Assembly: GCF_900176365.1 (NCBI RefSeq)
Contig: NZ_FWXY01000017.1
Span: forward strand, 60,242 to 124,241
Direction of reading: 5' to 3'
DNA length: 64,000 nt
From: Desulfocicer vacuolatum DSM 3385
Lineage (GTDB): Bacteria; Desulfobacterota; Desulfobacteria; Desulfobacterales; Desulfobacteraceae
Part shown: piece after piece, positions 1 through 9,455 of the stretch
Position numbering within the stretch: the stretch's first letter is position 1
How the letters are laid out: each line of letters begins with the position of its first letter
Position numbers and translations under genes: made by a program
The notes under the pieces: model-generated
The model's input: only the letters and a program-made list of their open reading frames with translations
What the model was told of the DNA's origin: nothing
Databases searched by the model: none

Positions 1-82
1 AGACAAAGGACAAAATTCCCCCAGCGCTTCCCCCTTGGAGCGGACCACGCTCCGGGGCATGTTCATAAAAAATGAGGTGAAT

Positions 83-1201
83 ATGAAACGTCTTTTTCCA
101 TGGGTCTGGGTTATTTTACTTACAATACCCCCATGTGCCATGGCAACATCTTCCCCGGTCACCGTGGCTGCAATCCTTTCCACCACTGGCATTGCAGCCC
201 CCCATAATCTACCAATGATTCCCCTTATTGAACTGGCAGTGGATGAAATCAACCAACAGGGGGGGGTACTGGGACAACCGTTGAGACTCATGATAATGGA
301 CAATCAAAGCACTCCCATCGGTTCCACCCGGGCGGCCCGGCAAGCCATAAAAAACCATGCCATTGCCGTCATCGGTGCCCACTGGAGTTCCCATTCCCTG
401 GCCATGGCCCCTATTCTTCAACAGGCAAAGATCCCCATGATTACCATTTCCACCAATCCTGACATCACCCGTGTGGGGAATTATATTTTCAGAATTAATT
501 TCCATGACCGATTCCAGGGACAGATGGTGGCAAAATTTGCCCGGGAATCTCTCAATGCTGGCACTGCTGTGGTTTTAAAGAATCTTAATGAAACCTACTC
601 CATGACGCTGACAGAATATTTTACCAAAGAATTTCAACAACTGGGGGGGAAAATTCTCCTGAAAAAGGGATACAAAGGTGGTGCTGTGGATTTCCAAAAC
701 ATTATATCCCGGATAAAACCCTTTCACCCGGATGTGGTGTTCATTCCCGGATACTCCAGGGACAGCGGACTTTTTCTCAGACAAACCGTCAGCCAGGGCC
801 TTTACAGTATTTTTATGGGAGCCGATGCATGGGATGATATTCACCGCTACGCCGGAGATGCCCTTGAGGGAAGTTATTGCACAGCCGTATGGCACCCGGC
901 CATGAAAAACCCGTCCAGCCGGCATTTACAAAAAATATATCAAAACAGATACCGGTCAGATGTCATTAATTTCAGTGCAGTTCCCTGGTATGATGCGTTC
1001 ATGCTTCTGGGGAATGCTGTGGGGCGAGCAAAAAGCCTGAAGCACCGGAAAATAAGAGATGCCCTTGCCACAACCCGGGAATTCCAGGGAGCATCCGGAA
1101 CCATCACCTTTGACATAAACGGCGATCCCGTTGGAAAGGAGATGGTCATCCTGAAATATGAACAGGGAAAAGCGGCCTATCTAAAAACGATAACACCATA
1201 G
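83..1201 (+). CDS. LivK-type periplasmic substrate-binding protein (first of two)
   Basis: A 372-residue protein with an N-terminal signal peptide (MKRLFPWVW then a hydrophobic stretch ending near CAMA) followed by a two-lobe type I periplasmic-binding fold of the branched-chain amino-acid (LivK, ANF-receptor) family. The motif DNQSTPIGS and the stretch IGAHWSSHSLA mark the ligand cleft. The start at 83 is preferred over an in-frame upstream ATG at 35 because GAGGTGA lies just upstream and only this start gives a clean signal peptide. It resembles the next gene throughout. No permease or ATPase lies nearby and a histidine kinase follows, so it may feed a sensor rather than a transporter; that role is inferred and the ligand is unknown. 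Confidence 0.85.
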   Translation: MKRLFPWVWVILLTIPPCAMATSSPVTVAAILSTTGIAAPHNLPMIPLIELAVDEINQQGGVLGQPLRLMIMDNQSTPIGSTRAARQAIKNHAIAVIGAHWSSHSLAMAPILQQAKIPMITISTNPDITRVGNYIFRINFHDRFQGQMVAKFARESLNAGTAVVLKNLNETYSMTLTEYFTKEFQQLGGKILLKKGYKGGAVDFQNIISRIKPFHPDVVFIPGYSRDSGLFLRQTVSQGLYSIFMGADAWDDIHRYAGDALEGSYCTAVWHPAMKNPSSRHLQKIYQNRYRSDVINFSAVPWYDAFMLLGNAVGRAKSLKHRKIRDALATTREFQGASGTITFDINGDPVGKEMVILKYEQGKAAYLKTITP

Positions 1202-1202
1202 A

Positions 1203-1292
1203 TATAACTGCCATGGGTAGACCTTATTCTGATCCGGTTCTGCCCACAACGAAGTTTGAAATACGCCCCTGATTGGCGGAGTGTTTCATATA
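1203..1292 (+). repeat. Repeat A copy 1
   Basis: First copy of the roughly 90-bp element found at about eleven places here. It begins with ATAACTGCC two bases after the stop of the preceding gene and ends with TTTCATATAA. It contains a short GC-rich hairpin at its start and a GAAATAC/GTATTTC-type pairing (degenerate here) at its end. It shares its last bases with copy 2. Confidence 0.85.
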
Positions 1293-1377
1293 ACCGCCAC
1301 GGGCGGACCGTATTTTGATCCGGCTCTGCCCACAACAAAACTTGAAATACCCCCCTATTTGCGGAGTATTTCATATA
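1288..1377 (+). repeat. Repeat A copy 2 (tandem with copy 1)
   Basis: Reference-quality copy. CCGCC-ACG-GGCGG forms the first hairpin, and GAAATAC pairs with GTATTTC near the end, before the terminal CATATAA. It lies in direct tandem with copy 1, in the same orientation as both flanking genes. Confidence 0.9.
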
Positions 1378-1423
1378 AAAACACTATACAAACAATGACT
1401 TCCTGGAAAACAGGAGAATTATC

Positions 1424-2635
1424 ATGGCACTTAAAAATCCCCTTGCTCCTTTTTTGTTCAAAATACTTATACCGACATGGGTGCTGATCCATTTGACTTT
1501 CATTGCCCCTCCCCCGGCCCTGACCAATGAAAAAACAATAAAAATTGCCGCCATCTTCTCATTGAGTGGTGGTGCCGCCACTTCCAATGCCCCATCTATC
1601 CAGGGAATAAGATCTGCTGTCCAAACCCTCAACAAACAAGGCGGCCTGCTGGGCAAAAAAATTCAACTCATGGAAATCGATAACCAAAGCACCCCCATCG
1701 GTTCCAGTGTGGCAGCAGAAAAAGCAGTCCGCCTCGGGGCCGTTGCCATCATCGGTTGTAACTGGAGCTCCCATTCCCTGGCAGTGGCAAAGGTGGCACA
1801 GCGGGAGGGCATTCCCATGATCAGCAACATATCCACCCACCCGGATGTCACCCTCACCGGGAATTATATTTTTCGTGTCTGTTTCACCGATATCATACAG
1901 GGCAAAGCCATGGCCAGCTTTGCCAGAAAAACCCTCAAGGCCCGGACAGGGATTTTATTGGTAAATCTAAACAGTAATTATGGGATTGTTCTGTCAGAAC
2001 AGTTCAAACGTTATTTTGAATCATCAGGCGGTTCCATATTAAGTCGCCTGGAATATAAAAACAATTCAGATCTGCATCATTTTCAGCAACTGGTTGAGCG
2101 GGTCAAAAAATCAAAACCCAATGTGGTATTTATCCCCGGTTTTGTGGAAAGCGGGATCATCATCCGAGAAATGTCCAGGACCGGAGTCACCGCCATTCCC
2201 CTGGGTGGAGACGGGTGGGGGTTTGATGATTTTTTTAAAGCAGGGGGCTCGGAACTCAAGCAGGGATATTATTGCACCCATTGGTCCCGACAGGATAGTT
2301 CCCCCCGCTCCCTTGAATATCTTGCCCGGAGACAAAATAAAAATGATGTCTGGGCCGCAGAAGTCCTTGCAGTGGATGCCATAAACCTTCTTGCCCATGC
2401 CGTCAACCAGGCTGGCACGACCACCGACGGTTCAAAAATCAGAGAAGCCCTTTCACAAGTTCAGGATTTTAAAGGAATCACTGGAACCATTTCCTTTGAC
2501 AAAAATGGAGATCCCATTAAAGATGTAATCATCATGGGAATTCGCAATGGATGCCCCCTTTTTCAGTCCCGTTTCAATCCAGATAAAAATAGAAAAAGCC
2601 GGGCACTTATAAACGCTGCGGATAAAATGCTATAA
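1424..2635 (+). CDS. LivK-type periplasmic substrate-binding protein (second of two)
   Basis: A 403-residue paralogue of the preceding binding protein, with an N-terminal hydrophobic signal segment (about residues 8-30) and the same cleft motifs, DNQSTPIGS and IGCNWSSHSLA. AGGAGAA sits 7 bases before the ATG. The copies differ enough, including at the C-terminus, to suggest different ligands. The TAA stop codon is the first part of a repeat A copy, so the extreme C-terminus may have been set by that insertion. As with the first copy, transport genes are missing nearby and the downstream neighbour is a sensor kinase. Confidence 0.85.
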   Translation: MALKNPLAPFLFKILIPTWVLIHLTFIAPPPALTNEKTIKIAAIFSLSGGAATSNAPSIQGIRSAVQTLNKQGGLLGKKIQLMEIDNQSTPIGSSVAAEKAVRLGAVAIIGCNWSSHSLAVAKVAQREGIPMISNISTHPDVTLTGNYIFRVCFTDIIQGKAMASFARKTLKARTGILLVNLNSNYGIVLSEQFKRYFESSGGSILSRLEYKNNSDLHHFQQLVERVKKSKPNVVFIPGFVESGIIIREMSRTGVTAIPLGGDGWGFDDFFKAGGSELKQGYYCTHWSRQDSSPRSLEYLARRQNKNDVWAAEVLAVDAINLLAHAVNQAGTTTDGSKIREALSQVQDFKGITGTISFDKNGDPIKDVIIMGIRNGCPLFQSRFNPDKNRKSRALINAADKML

Positions 2636-2702
2636 CCGCCACGGGCGGACCGTATTCTGATCCGGTTCTGCCCAAAACAAAGCTTGAAAGACGCCTCTGA
2701 TT
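2631..2702 (+). repeat. Repeat A copy 3, truncated and joined to a repeat B end
   Basis: This partial copy supplies the stop codon of the preceding gene. Its end is missing. The following bases (2703-2725, AATGCGAACACCGAAAGTTG) are the terminal segment of repeat B, so two repeat families meet here. Confidence 0.8.
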
Positions 2703-2810
2703 GAATGCGAACACCGAAAGTTGAGTAAAAAAAAGCCAAAGCAAAAGGACGCAACAGCGTCTGCCATAAAAAATTAACATGGCCAACAAACTAAAAAACG
2801 GAGAAGTTCA

Positions 2811-4901
2811 TTGAAGCTCAGCAGTCTCAGAATCAAGATCAGTGCAGCCATAATGGTAACCGTTTTTTTTATTTCATTGAGTATTGCAGCCCTTCTTTAT
2901 CCATTTGAAAAAGAACGTCGCCACACCCACCTCAAAAATATTCATGTGCTTTTAACTGCTGTTTTCAATCAAAAAGAAGACCAAATTGCCAATGAGATTT
3001 ACGCCGATCAAAAAGAGGCGTTGGTGATTTCTCTCAAAGAACTCAAGAAAATCGAAAAAATATCACATATATTGCTTTATAATACCAAGGGCCAAGTGAT
3101 GACATCCACAGGGCCCGGGGCTGACATCCTGAAACTCTTTGCCACAATTGATCTCAATGCCATTGAATCCGCAGCGGAATTCAGCCGATTGAAATACATG
3201 GAAAACCACTACGCCAATTTTTTTTCACCCATTGAAGTCATTGGCGTACATGTGGGGTACATACGAATTTTATATAGTTTAAATGCCTTTGAAAAAGAAT
3301 CCCAAATGGTTGTTTTTTTCTTTGGTATTCTTTTTTTTGTTCTTCTTGTGATTATCATCTGTCTTAATATGTTTTTAAGTCATTGCGTCATCCTGCCCAC
3401 CTCCCGGCTTCGTGATGCCATGGGACAACTACAAACAGGGGAACTTGGTACTCAAGTTTCCATATCCTCCCGGGATGAAATTGGCCAGATGGCATCTGCC
3501 TTTAACGAGATGTCCCAGATGCTTTATGAGCAAAAAGAAAAATTGACAAGGGCTATTACCGCCAAAGACACCTATGCGTTAAAGCTTAAAAAAAGTAATG
3601 CAGCCCTTGAATTATTGAACAAGAACCTGGAAACCAGGGTCCGGGAGCGCACCGCCGAGCTCAGTAAGAGCAACCGCCATTTACAGGAGGAAATAGATGA
3701 GCGCCAGCGGGCCTACAGGGAAAAGCGTGAGCTTGAAAAGCGTCTGGATCGTTCAAAGAAAATGGAAACATTGGGTCTGCTTGCCGGAGGAGTGGCCCAT
3801 GATCTGAACAATGTTCTTTCGGGAATTGTCAGTTACCCGGACCTGCTTTTACTGGATCTCTCCCCGGATGATCCCGGTTATGGTCCCATCATGACCATCA
3901 AAAATTCCGGCCAAAAAGCAGCGGCCATTGTCCAGGATCTTCTGACCCTGACCAGAAGGGGGGTTATCTGCAATGAAGTGGTGAACGTAAACGCCATTAT
4001 ATCAGAATATTTTACTTCACCGGAGCATCAGCGATTGATATTGTTTCACAGCAATATTACCGTGGAGGTGCTGCTCCAGGAGGATCTGTTTAACATCCAA
4101 GGATCTCCACTTCATTTAAAGAAAACTGTCATGAATTTAGTTTCCAATGCTGCAGAAGCCCAACCGGACGGCGGCAGTATTCAGGTATCCACCTACAATC
4201 GATATGTGGACAAACCCATCCAGGGATACCAGCTGATTAAAGAAGGTGATTATGTCATATTAGAAGTAAAAGACCACGGCATGGGCATTTCTGAACATGA
4301 CCGGGAAAAAATATTCGAACCCTTTTATACAAAAAAAATCATGGGCCGCAGCGGCACAGGGCTTGGCATGGCCGTGGTCTGGGGAACCATCCAGGATCAC
4401 CGGGGCTACATCAATATTAAGAGTGAATTAAACCGTGGAACCACCTTTGAACTGTTTTTCCCCATCACAAGAAAGCATTCAGCAAAGCAGGAAGACATAC
4501 CATCTCTGGCCTCCCACATGGGAAACAGGGAAAGAATATTGATCATTGATGATGTAAAGGAGCAGGTGGAAATTGCCACAATGATACTGAAAAAGCTCAA
4601 TTATACCCCAGTATCCGTATCCAGTGGAGAAAAAGCTGTTAAATACCTGGAAAGCCATTGCGTGGATCTGTTGATCCTGGATATGATCATGGCACCCGGT
4701 ATGGACGGTCTTGAAACCTATAAAAAAATAATTGAAACACATCCCGGTCAAAAGGCGCTCATCGTATCCGGTTATGCGGAAAACCACCGGGTAAAAACCC
4801 TTCAGCAACTGGGGGCCGGTCCATACATAAAAAAGCCCTATACCATTGAAAAGCTGGGCCGGGCCATTAAAGATGAGCTATTGAGAAGAGAGCCAATTTA
4901 A
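2811..4901 (+). CDS. Hybrid sensor histidine kinase with C-terminal receiver
   Basis: A 696-residue inner-membrane sensor. TM helices lie near residues 10-30 and 165-190 around a periplasmic domain of about 130 residues. HAMP follows (about 190-240), then a coiled coil, a HisKA domain with phospho-His330 in GGVAHDLNNVLSG, a HATPase domain (N box SNAAEA, G boxes DHGMGIS and SGTGLGM) and a receiver with Asp624 in LLILDMIM. The start is TTG at 2811 with GGAGAA five bases upstream. No separate output regulator adjoins it, so a distant partner is likely. Position behind two binding proteins suggests that their ligand-bound forms are its signal; this is inferred. Confidence 0.88.
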   Translation: MKLSSLRIKISAAIMVTVFFISLSIAALLYPFEKERRHTHLKNIHVLLTAVFNQKEDQIANEIYADQKEALVISLKELKKIEKISHILLYNTKGQVMTSTGPGADILKLFATIDLNAIESAAEFSRLKYMENHYANFFSPIEVIGVHVGYIRILYSLNAFEKESQMVVFFFGILFFVLLVIIICLNMFLSHCVILPTSRLRDAMGQLQTGELGTQVSISSRDEIGQMASAFNEMSQMLYEQKEKLTRAITAKDTYALKLKKSNAALELLNKNLETRVRERTAELSKSNRHLQEEIDERQRAYREKRELEKRLDRSKKMETLGLLAGGVAHDLNNVLSGIVSYPDLLLLDLSPDDPGYGPIMTIKNSGQKAAAIVQDLLTLTRRGVICNEVVNVNAIISEYFTSPEHQRLILFHSNITVEVLLQEDLFNIQGSPLHLKKTVMNLVSNAAEAQPDGGSIQVSTYNRYVDKPIQGYQLIKEGDYVILEVKDHGMGISEHDREKIFEPFYTKKIMGRSGTGLGMAVVWGTIQDHRGYINIKSELNRGTTFELFFPITRKHSAKQEDIPSLASHMGNRERILIIDDVKEQVEIATMILKKLNYTPVSVSSGEKAVKYLESHCVDLLILDMIMAPGMDGLETYKKIIETHPGQKALIVSGYAENHRVKTLQQLGAGPYIKKPYTIEKLGRAIKDELLRREPI

Positions 4902-4930
4902 AAATATTTTCATTTTCATCTAAAAAAAAA

Positions 4931-4966
4931 ATGACAATTCCCTGAAAAGTTCCAGGAAATTGTCAT
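4931..4966. terminator. Intrinsic terminator between convergent genes
   Basis: ATGACAATT (4931-4939) pairs with AATTGTCAT (4958-4966), with four more inner pairs (CCTG/CAGG) after one mismatch and an 8-base loop. On the minus strand the hairpin is followed by a run of T residues (A run at 4922-4930), so it mainly ends the cytochrome operon. It may also stop the kinase transcript from the other side. Confidence 0.85.
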
Positions 4967-4986
4967 TTACTGCTGATGATTTAAAT

Positions 4987-7017
4987 TTATTCCCGGGGCA
5001 TTTTGTCTCCATACCCCATGGGCAGCTTCTTGAACCGACCGCCATGGATAATGGGGTCCCCTTCATACCCCAGCGCCTTAAAGTCAATGTAATCCGTGGT
5101 ATCTTTGAGATGACTCACATCCCTGCCCTTGGACATCATAAAACTGAAATCCGTTCCTTTTTGGGCAATGGCTTTAAAGTCCACGTCCCGATTGTCCTGG
5201 TGGCAGCGGTTGCAGGTTTTTTCTTCCTTAAGGCTTTCATGGCACTGCACACAGGACAACGCCATGTTTGCGGGCATCACCTCGTGTTCCAGACGCCAAT
5301 ACATCCAGGTTTCCACCCATTTAAAGGTGCCGCTGTAATCGAGATTTACGGCCTGCATGCCATCGGTGAAGGCCTTTTCCCAATCAAGATTTTTCCAATA
5401 CGCAGTCTTGTCTTCTTTATTTCTGGGAAACAGATGGGGAATTAAAAAATAATCATTTTCCGCATCAACGGCCTGGACCCCCTTCATGATCTTAAACGGC
5501 GTGATTTTGGATGAGGGATCTTTGATGGAACCCACAGGATCAGTTAAATTAATCACCGGGGCATGAATATCCACTTTCTGTCCCATGAGAACCCGCTCCA
5601 TGTAACCGTCATACCAGGCATAGGTGGGCTTGGGGGATTCCTTCCATTTAAATTCACCTTTTTTCCAATGATAGTCGGGCTGACCGTACTTGTCTTTTTT
5701 GGGTTTTCGTTTTTTGTCCCCGGCCTTGGACCAGTCCCACCAGGTTTTGGTGGGTTTGCACTTGGCATACACCGGTGAATGACAGGTGTTGCAGTCAATG
5801 GTTTTACAATGTTTATTCAAATGATGATCCAGCAGGCTGCCGCAATAGTGGGGGGTATCAGAGTGGCAGTCCCGGCAGGAGACGGCCCCTTCCGATGCCG
5901 GGACAGAAGAACTTCTTCCGGCGATTTTATGGTTCCGGGTCTTGTGACACTCGGCACAGGAGAAATCATATCCCCCCATGTGAACATCACAGTTTCTGTC
6001 AGGTGTTAACAGCTGCCGGGAAAGGTCAGCATGCTTAATGGCATCCCCGCCCCCGCCGTTAAAATGACAGGAACCGCAGCTGGCACGGCTGGAGTGGCCT
6101 ACGTTCTGGGCCACAAATTTTAAATCCACATCCTTGGCAGGCATCCCTGCGCCCGGAGGGGCTTTTTTATAGGTGCCGGTGGTGTCGTGGCACACCAGAC
6201 AGTCCATTTTAGTTTTATCTGTAAAATCAAATGATGCATCTTTCCATCCATAACCTGCATGACAACTTGTGCAACGAGCCTCGTTGCTGATGGGGCTGAT
6301 TCAGTAGTTGTTCAGAGCCGTGGTGCCCTTGCCGTGCTGGATGTCCTTTCGATGCTTCACCGTAAAAGGCGATGGCCCTTTCCAGAGCCAGTGGGCTGTG
6401 GTGAGCATGTCCTCTGCCTGGGCATCATGGCACCGCCGGCACTCTGCCGTCACCTGGAACGGATCTGCGTCATCAGGAAGCTTTACCAGTTCCTTGTGAT
6501 CCGGCACATTTTTCAAATGACACCCGGTGCAGTTCACCGGACCCTTGGCTTCTTGTTTATGACAGGCCATGCACTGCTGGTGAAAGGCAGCTTTCAGGCC
6601 CAGGCGTTGGGGGTTATCCGCTTTAAAGGCTTCCTGGTGACAGGCGGAACAGCGGGTGGTTTCTGACATGCTTTCATCTTTGGGACGATAGTGATGGCAG
6701 GCTGTGCAGTCACCGATAAGTGCCGCATGGCGTTTGTGGGCAAACCGCACCGGGCCGTAATGATCTTCCCGGGCCTTTATTATTGGACTTTCCAGATGAA
6801 AATAGGTGGTTTCAACATCTTTGATGTCAATACCCTTATCCAGCAGGCATACCCTTCTTAAGACCTTGCAGTCATCTTTGACCGCATCCACAAAGGGCAC
6901 CAGCTCCTTTGCCCGCTCCTTTGCCTTTTCCTGATCCGGGGCCTTCCACACCTCGGCACTGCAAAGGCAGGCCCCAAGCATGACAACACCGGCCCATACC
7001 ATTATTTTTCTAATCAT
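4987..7017 (-). CDS. 13-haem cytochrome, c3-like domain fused to an octahaem tetrathionate-reductase-type domain, with in-frame TGA read as selenocysteine 239
   Basis: Reading through one TGA (6301-6303) gives a single 676-residue secreted cytochrome. A signal sequence ([10 protein letters not shown], with a possible lipobox LGAC, Cys17) leads to a c3-like tetrahaem domain (CXXCH at 104, 123, 149, 163). A second part carries CXXCH at 193, 249, 273 and six later sites. NEARCTSCHAGYGWKD and CLVCHDTTGTYKK are typical of the octahaem tetrathionate reductase (Otr) family, where relatives have a Cys in NNFC; here the codon after NNY is TGA. A hairpin of 7 bp (6271-6287) with an AGGCU-type apex starts 13 nt after the TGA, the usual bacterial SECIS place. 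Reading the TGA as stop would leave a C-terminal half without start site or signal peptide and would lose haem motif 249-253. The ATG overlaps the nrfD-like stop (ATGA). The substrate is not known; tetrathionate, nitrite or hydroxylamine are options from the family. Confidence 0.85.
6271..6287 (-). promoter_or_regulatory. SECIS-like hairpin of the octahaem-type cytochrome
   Basis: On the mRNA strand GCAACGA pairs with TCGTTGC around the triloop GGC (an AGGCU apex if the closing A-U pair opens). It begins 13 nt after the TGA. A short stem with G residues in the apical loop about 20 nt after UGA is the known bacterial SECIS form bound by SelB. The hairpin lies inside the coding sequence for NEARCTSC. 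Confidence 0.7.
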
Positions 7018-8216
7018 ACAGAGACCTCCCGGGAACCGGACAACACCGGCAGAAAAGTAACAACAAAACGATAGATGAACATCAATGTGGCAATGAGTCC
7101 GGCTGTAACCAGAAATTCCCCGGGGGCCGGGAAATAATTAGAGTGACTCACCGGCGGTGAGTAGGCCACAATAAACACATTGATGCGATTCAAGGCAACG
7201 CCCCCCACAATCAGGGAACAGGCCGTGAACAAGAGAGAACGGGACTGCCGCACCCGAAGGGAAAGCAGCATGCACCAGGGGACAATGACCCCAAGGATAA
7301 TCTCTATTAAAAAGGCATTGGTCTGATAGGTCCCGTCCAGCAGATATACCCAGGTGCCCCGGACCATCATATCCCCCAGTTTCAGGGCCATATAGGTTCC
7401 CAGGGTAAAAATGGTGATGCGGATAAGGGGGGTTAGAATTTCCATTTCATCGGCCAGGCCCATGGAAGTGGTGGCCAGGGTGGTCTCAAAAACCACCATG
7501 GGGTATCCCACGGAAAACGCCGATGTTAAAAACAGCAACGGCAGGATGGGGGTGTACCACAATGGATGAATCTTTGTGGGGGCAATGAGCATAAGTGACC
7601 CAAGGCTGGATTGATGCATGCACGACAATACCACCCCTGCAATGATGAAGATCCACATGAACTTATCCAGGAGGCGGTCCGCAAATTGCAATAGAAACTC
7701 CAGGGGCCGATTCAATAATGCCAGTGTCCCCGGAAGTCTTACACTGTTTTTAAACTGTTCTGCCACAATGGGTAAAAATTCAATGTAGAGCACATTAAGA
7801 TAAAACATCACGCACATGGCCACTTCAAAGAGCACGGAGTTGGGGTTCCAGTTAAACATGGGCTTCCATATGGCCCAGGAACGGCCAATGTCCACCATGA
7901 GCCCCAACACCACAAAGGTGTATCCCAGCACCGCTGTCAACAGGGCCGGTCGGGTCACAGGCTCGTAGGCATGGCGCCCGAAAATATGGGCCAGGGCCGC
8001 AGTGGTGAATCCACCTGCTGCCAGGGCAACGCCGGTGGCCACATCCACCCCCACCCACAATCCCCAGGGACGGGCCGTGGAAAGGTTGGAAACATAGCCG
8101 ATGCCCCCGGTAAAGCGGGCAATAACGGCCACGGCCCCTGCCGCCATAAAGGCCAGCATCACATAGACACCCGGGGTCCAGAATTTTTTATTCACCGGTC
8201 GGGGATTATGCGTCAT
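7014..8216 (-). CDS. NrfD/PsrC-type quinone-interacting membrane subunit
   Basis: A 400-residue polytopic inner-membrane protein with about ten hydrophobic segments, including [19 protein letters not shown], typical of NrfD/PsrC/HybB subunits that exchange electrons with menaquinol at the periplasmic face. The start is [13 protein letters not shown] at 8216, with AAGGAGG upstream; longer readings run back into the preceding gene. It overlaps the ferredoxin gene by 11 bp and the cytochrome gene by 4 bp, so all three are translationally coupled. The inferred route is quinol to NrfD subunit to ferredoxin subunit to cytochrome, or the reverse. Confidence 0.9.
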   Translation of the reverse strand: MTHNPRPVNKKFWTPGVYVMLAFMAAGAVAVIARFTGGIGYVSNLSTARPWGLWVGVDVATGVALAAGGFTTAALAHIFGRHAYEPVTRPALLTAVLGYTFVVLGLMVDIGRSWAIWKPMFNWNPNSVLFEVAMCVMFYLNVLYIEFLPIVAEQFKNSVRLPGTLALLNRPLEFLLQFADRLLDKFMWIFIIAGVVLSCMHQSSLGSLMLIAPTKIHPLWYTPILPLLFLTSAFSVGYPMVVFETTLATTSMGLADEMEILTPLIRITIFTLGTYMALKLGDMMVRGTWVYLLDGTYQTNAFLIEIILGVIVPWCMLLSLRVRQSRSLLFTACSLIVGGVALNRINVFIVAYSPPVSHSNYFPAPGEFLVTAGLIATLMFIYRFVVTFLPVLSGSREVSV

Positions 8217-9129
8217 GGCGGGCCTCCTTGTCTTTTCCATGGACATTCTTTTTTTCATTTCGGCGCATAATTCCTCCCAGCACACCAAACAAAAGAATGG
8301 GGGACCATAGATAACTGAACAATCCATGCTGGATGGTTTCGGCTAATTTAGGGGTGGGCCGGTCCGGCAGGGAGGGAAAGCCCAGATCCTCAAAGGGCTC
8401 TGAAGAGATATAGATCCATGAGGTTCCCCCAACTTCCTTTTCACCGTAAATGTGATTCACATATTTGCCAGGATTGTCTTTAAGACGTTGTTTTGCAAGC
8501 GCCATGACGGTATCCCGACGACCAAAGGTGATGGCCTCCACCGGACAGATCTGTGCACATCCGGGAAGGCCGTTTTCCTTGGAAATTCTCTCAAAACAAA
8601 AAGTGCATTTCATCACCCGGGGGGTGACGGGATCATGGTATTCATAGGCAGGAATCTCAAAGGGACAGGCCACCATGCAGTAGCGACAGCCAATGCACTT
8701 ACCCACATCATAGTAAACACTGCCGTTTTCTTTTTTGGTCAAGGCCCCCACAATGCAGGCAGAGGCACAGGCCGGATCCTGGCAATGCATGCACTGAAGT
8801 TTTACAAAGGTAGGCACCAGTTGATCATGGGTGTCCAGTGTACCGGGAAAATAGCGGTTGACAACGGTGTAAGATTTTTCATGGGGACGGCGCCTGGTGT
8901 CCAGCACCGTTGGATCGTCAAATGAAATCTCCGGTGCCGGTAATCCATTTACTCGGTTGCAGGCCTCTTCACACTTACGGCAGCCAATGCAGCGGGTGAG
9001 ATCCACCAGACACCCAAAGGCATCCGGCGGTGCGGCCGATTCCCATGCACGGGCCCCGGCTGCCGGGGTCATTGCCGTTGCACCGGCAGCCCCCATCACC
9101 TTAAAAAAACCACGTCTGTTAATGTTCAT
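8206..9129 (-). CDS. Tat-exported PsrB/HybA-type ferredoxin subunit
   Basis: A 307-residue iron-sulfur subunit. The start [16 protein letters not shown] gives a twin-arginine signal and has AGGAGAG just upstream. Cys clusters such as [40 protein letters not shown] and CTFCFERI...CAQICP are those of the four-cluster DmsB/PsrB/HybA family. A hydrophobic segment near residues 275-295 ([17 protein letters not shown]) may anchor the C-terminus in the membrane, as in HybA. It is the first gene of the cytochrome operon and passes electrons between the NrfD subunit and the cytochrome. This assignment is secure; the terminal substrate is not. Confidence 0.9.
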   Translation of the reverse strand: MNINRRGFFKVMGAAGATAMTPAAGARAWESAAPPDAFGCLVDLTRCIGCRKCEEACNRVNGLPAPEISFDDPTVLDTRRRPHEKSYTVVNRYFPGTLDTHDQLVPTFVKLQCMHCQDPACASACIVGALTKKENGSVYYDVGKCIGCRYCMVACPFEIPAYEYHDPVTPRVMKCTFCFERISKENGLPGCAQICPVEAITFGRRDTVMALAKQRLKDNPGKYVNHIYGEKEVGGTSWIYISSEPFEDLGFPSLPDRPTPKLAETIQHGLFSYLWSPILLFGVLGGIMRRNEKKNVHGKDKEARHDA

Positions 9130-9290
9130 CTTCTCTCCTGTTTCAATGGGGATAGTCAAACGTGCCGCCCAGGGGTATTTGTATTTGGATACCCTTCCCA
9201 ATGGGCCATGGCACGGGCTCCGGCTTGTGTGGCAACAACTTCCATGAAAGGCCGGTGTCATCAGAACTTAGCTCTACCTGTAATCATATC

Positions 9291-9306
9291 AGCAACAGTT
9301 ATGCCG
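9291..9306 (-). promoter_or_regulatory. Sigma-54 (-24/-12) promoter of the cytochrome operon
   Basis: On the minus strand the sequence reads CGGCAT-AACTG-TTGC, which fits GG-N10-GC with a perfect TTGC -12 box. The predicted start site is near 9280, leaving a leader of about 150 nt before the ferredoxin ATG. The divergent neighbour is a sigma-54 activator, which supports the call. Confidence 0.65.
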
Positions 9307-9421
9307 TAATTTTTATATTGCATCTTTAATTTTTCAACCATTTGATCTAACAAATAATTTTTATTTCAACGTTTCAATTATTTTTTAGTTGACTGTTTAA
9401 ATTCCCTGTTTTAATCAACAG

Positions 9422-9433
9422 GTGTTTAAACAC
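9422..9433. promoter_or_regulatory. Candidate activator site (perfect 12-bp palindrome)
   Basis: GTGTTTAAACAC is a perfect palindrome about 130 bp upstream of the predicted sigma-54 start, the usual place for an enhancer-binding protein. A half-site-like TGTTTAAA lies about 30 bp away near 9388. It lies only about 20 bp before the activator gene, so it could also mediate autoregulation. There is no direct evidence of binding. Confidence 0.4.
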
Positions 9434-9455
9434 ATGATCAAACAACAGGAGATCC

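Noticed and set aside
5563..5778. Plus-strand open frames over the cytochrome operon, such as the hydrophobic one here
   Set aside because: They are antisense shadows of the multihaem cytochrome reading frame, which has haem motifs and coupled starts.
4987..6207. Separate cytochrome gene starting at an internal ATG (6207)
   Set aside because: It has no ribosome site or signal peptide and would drop a haem motif; it is in frame with the preceding gene across a single TGA, and read-through explains it better.
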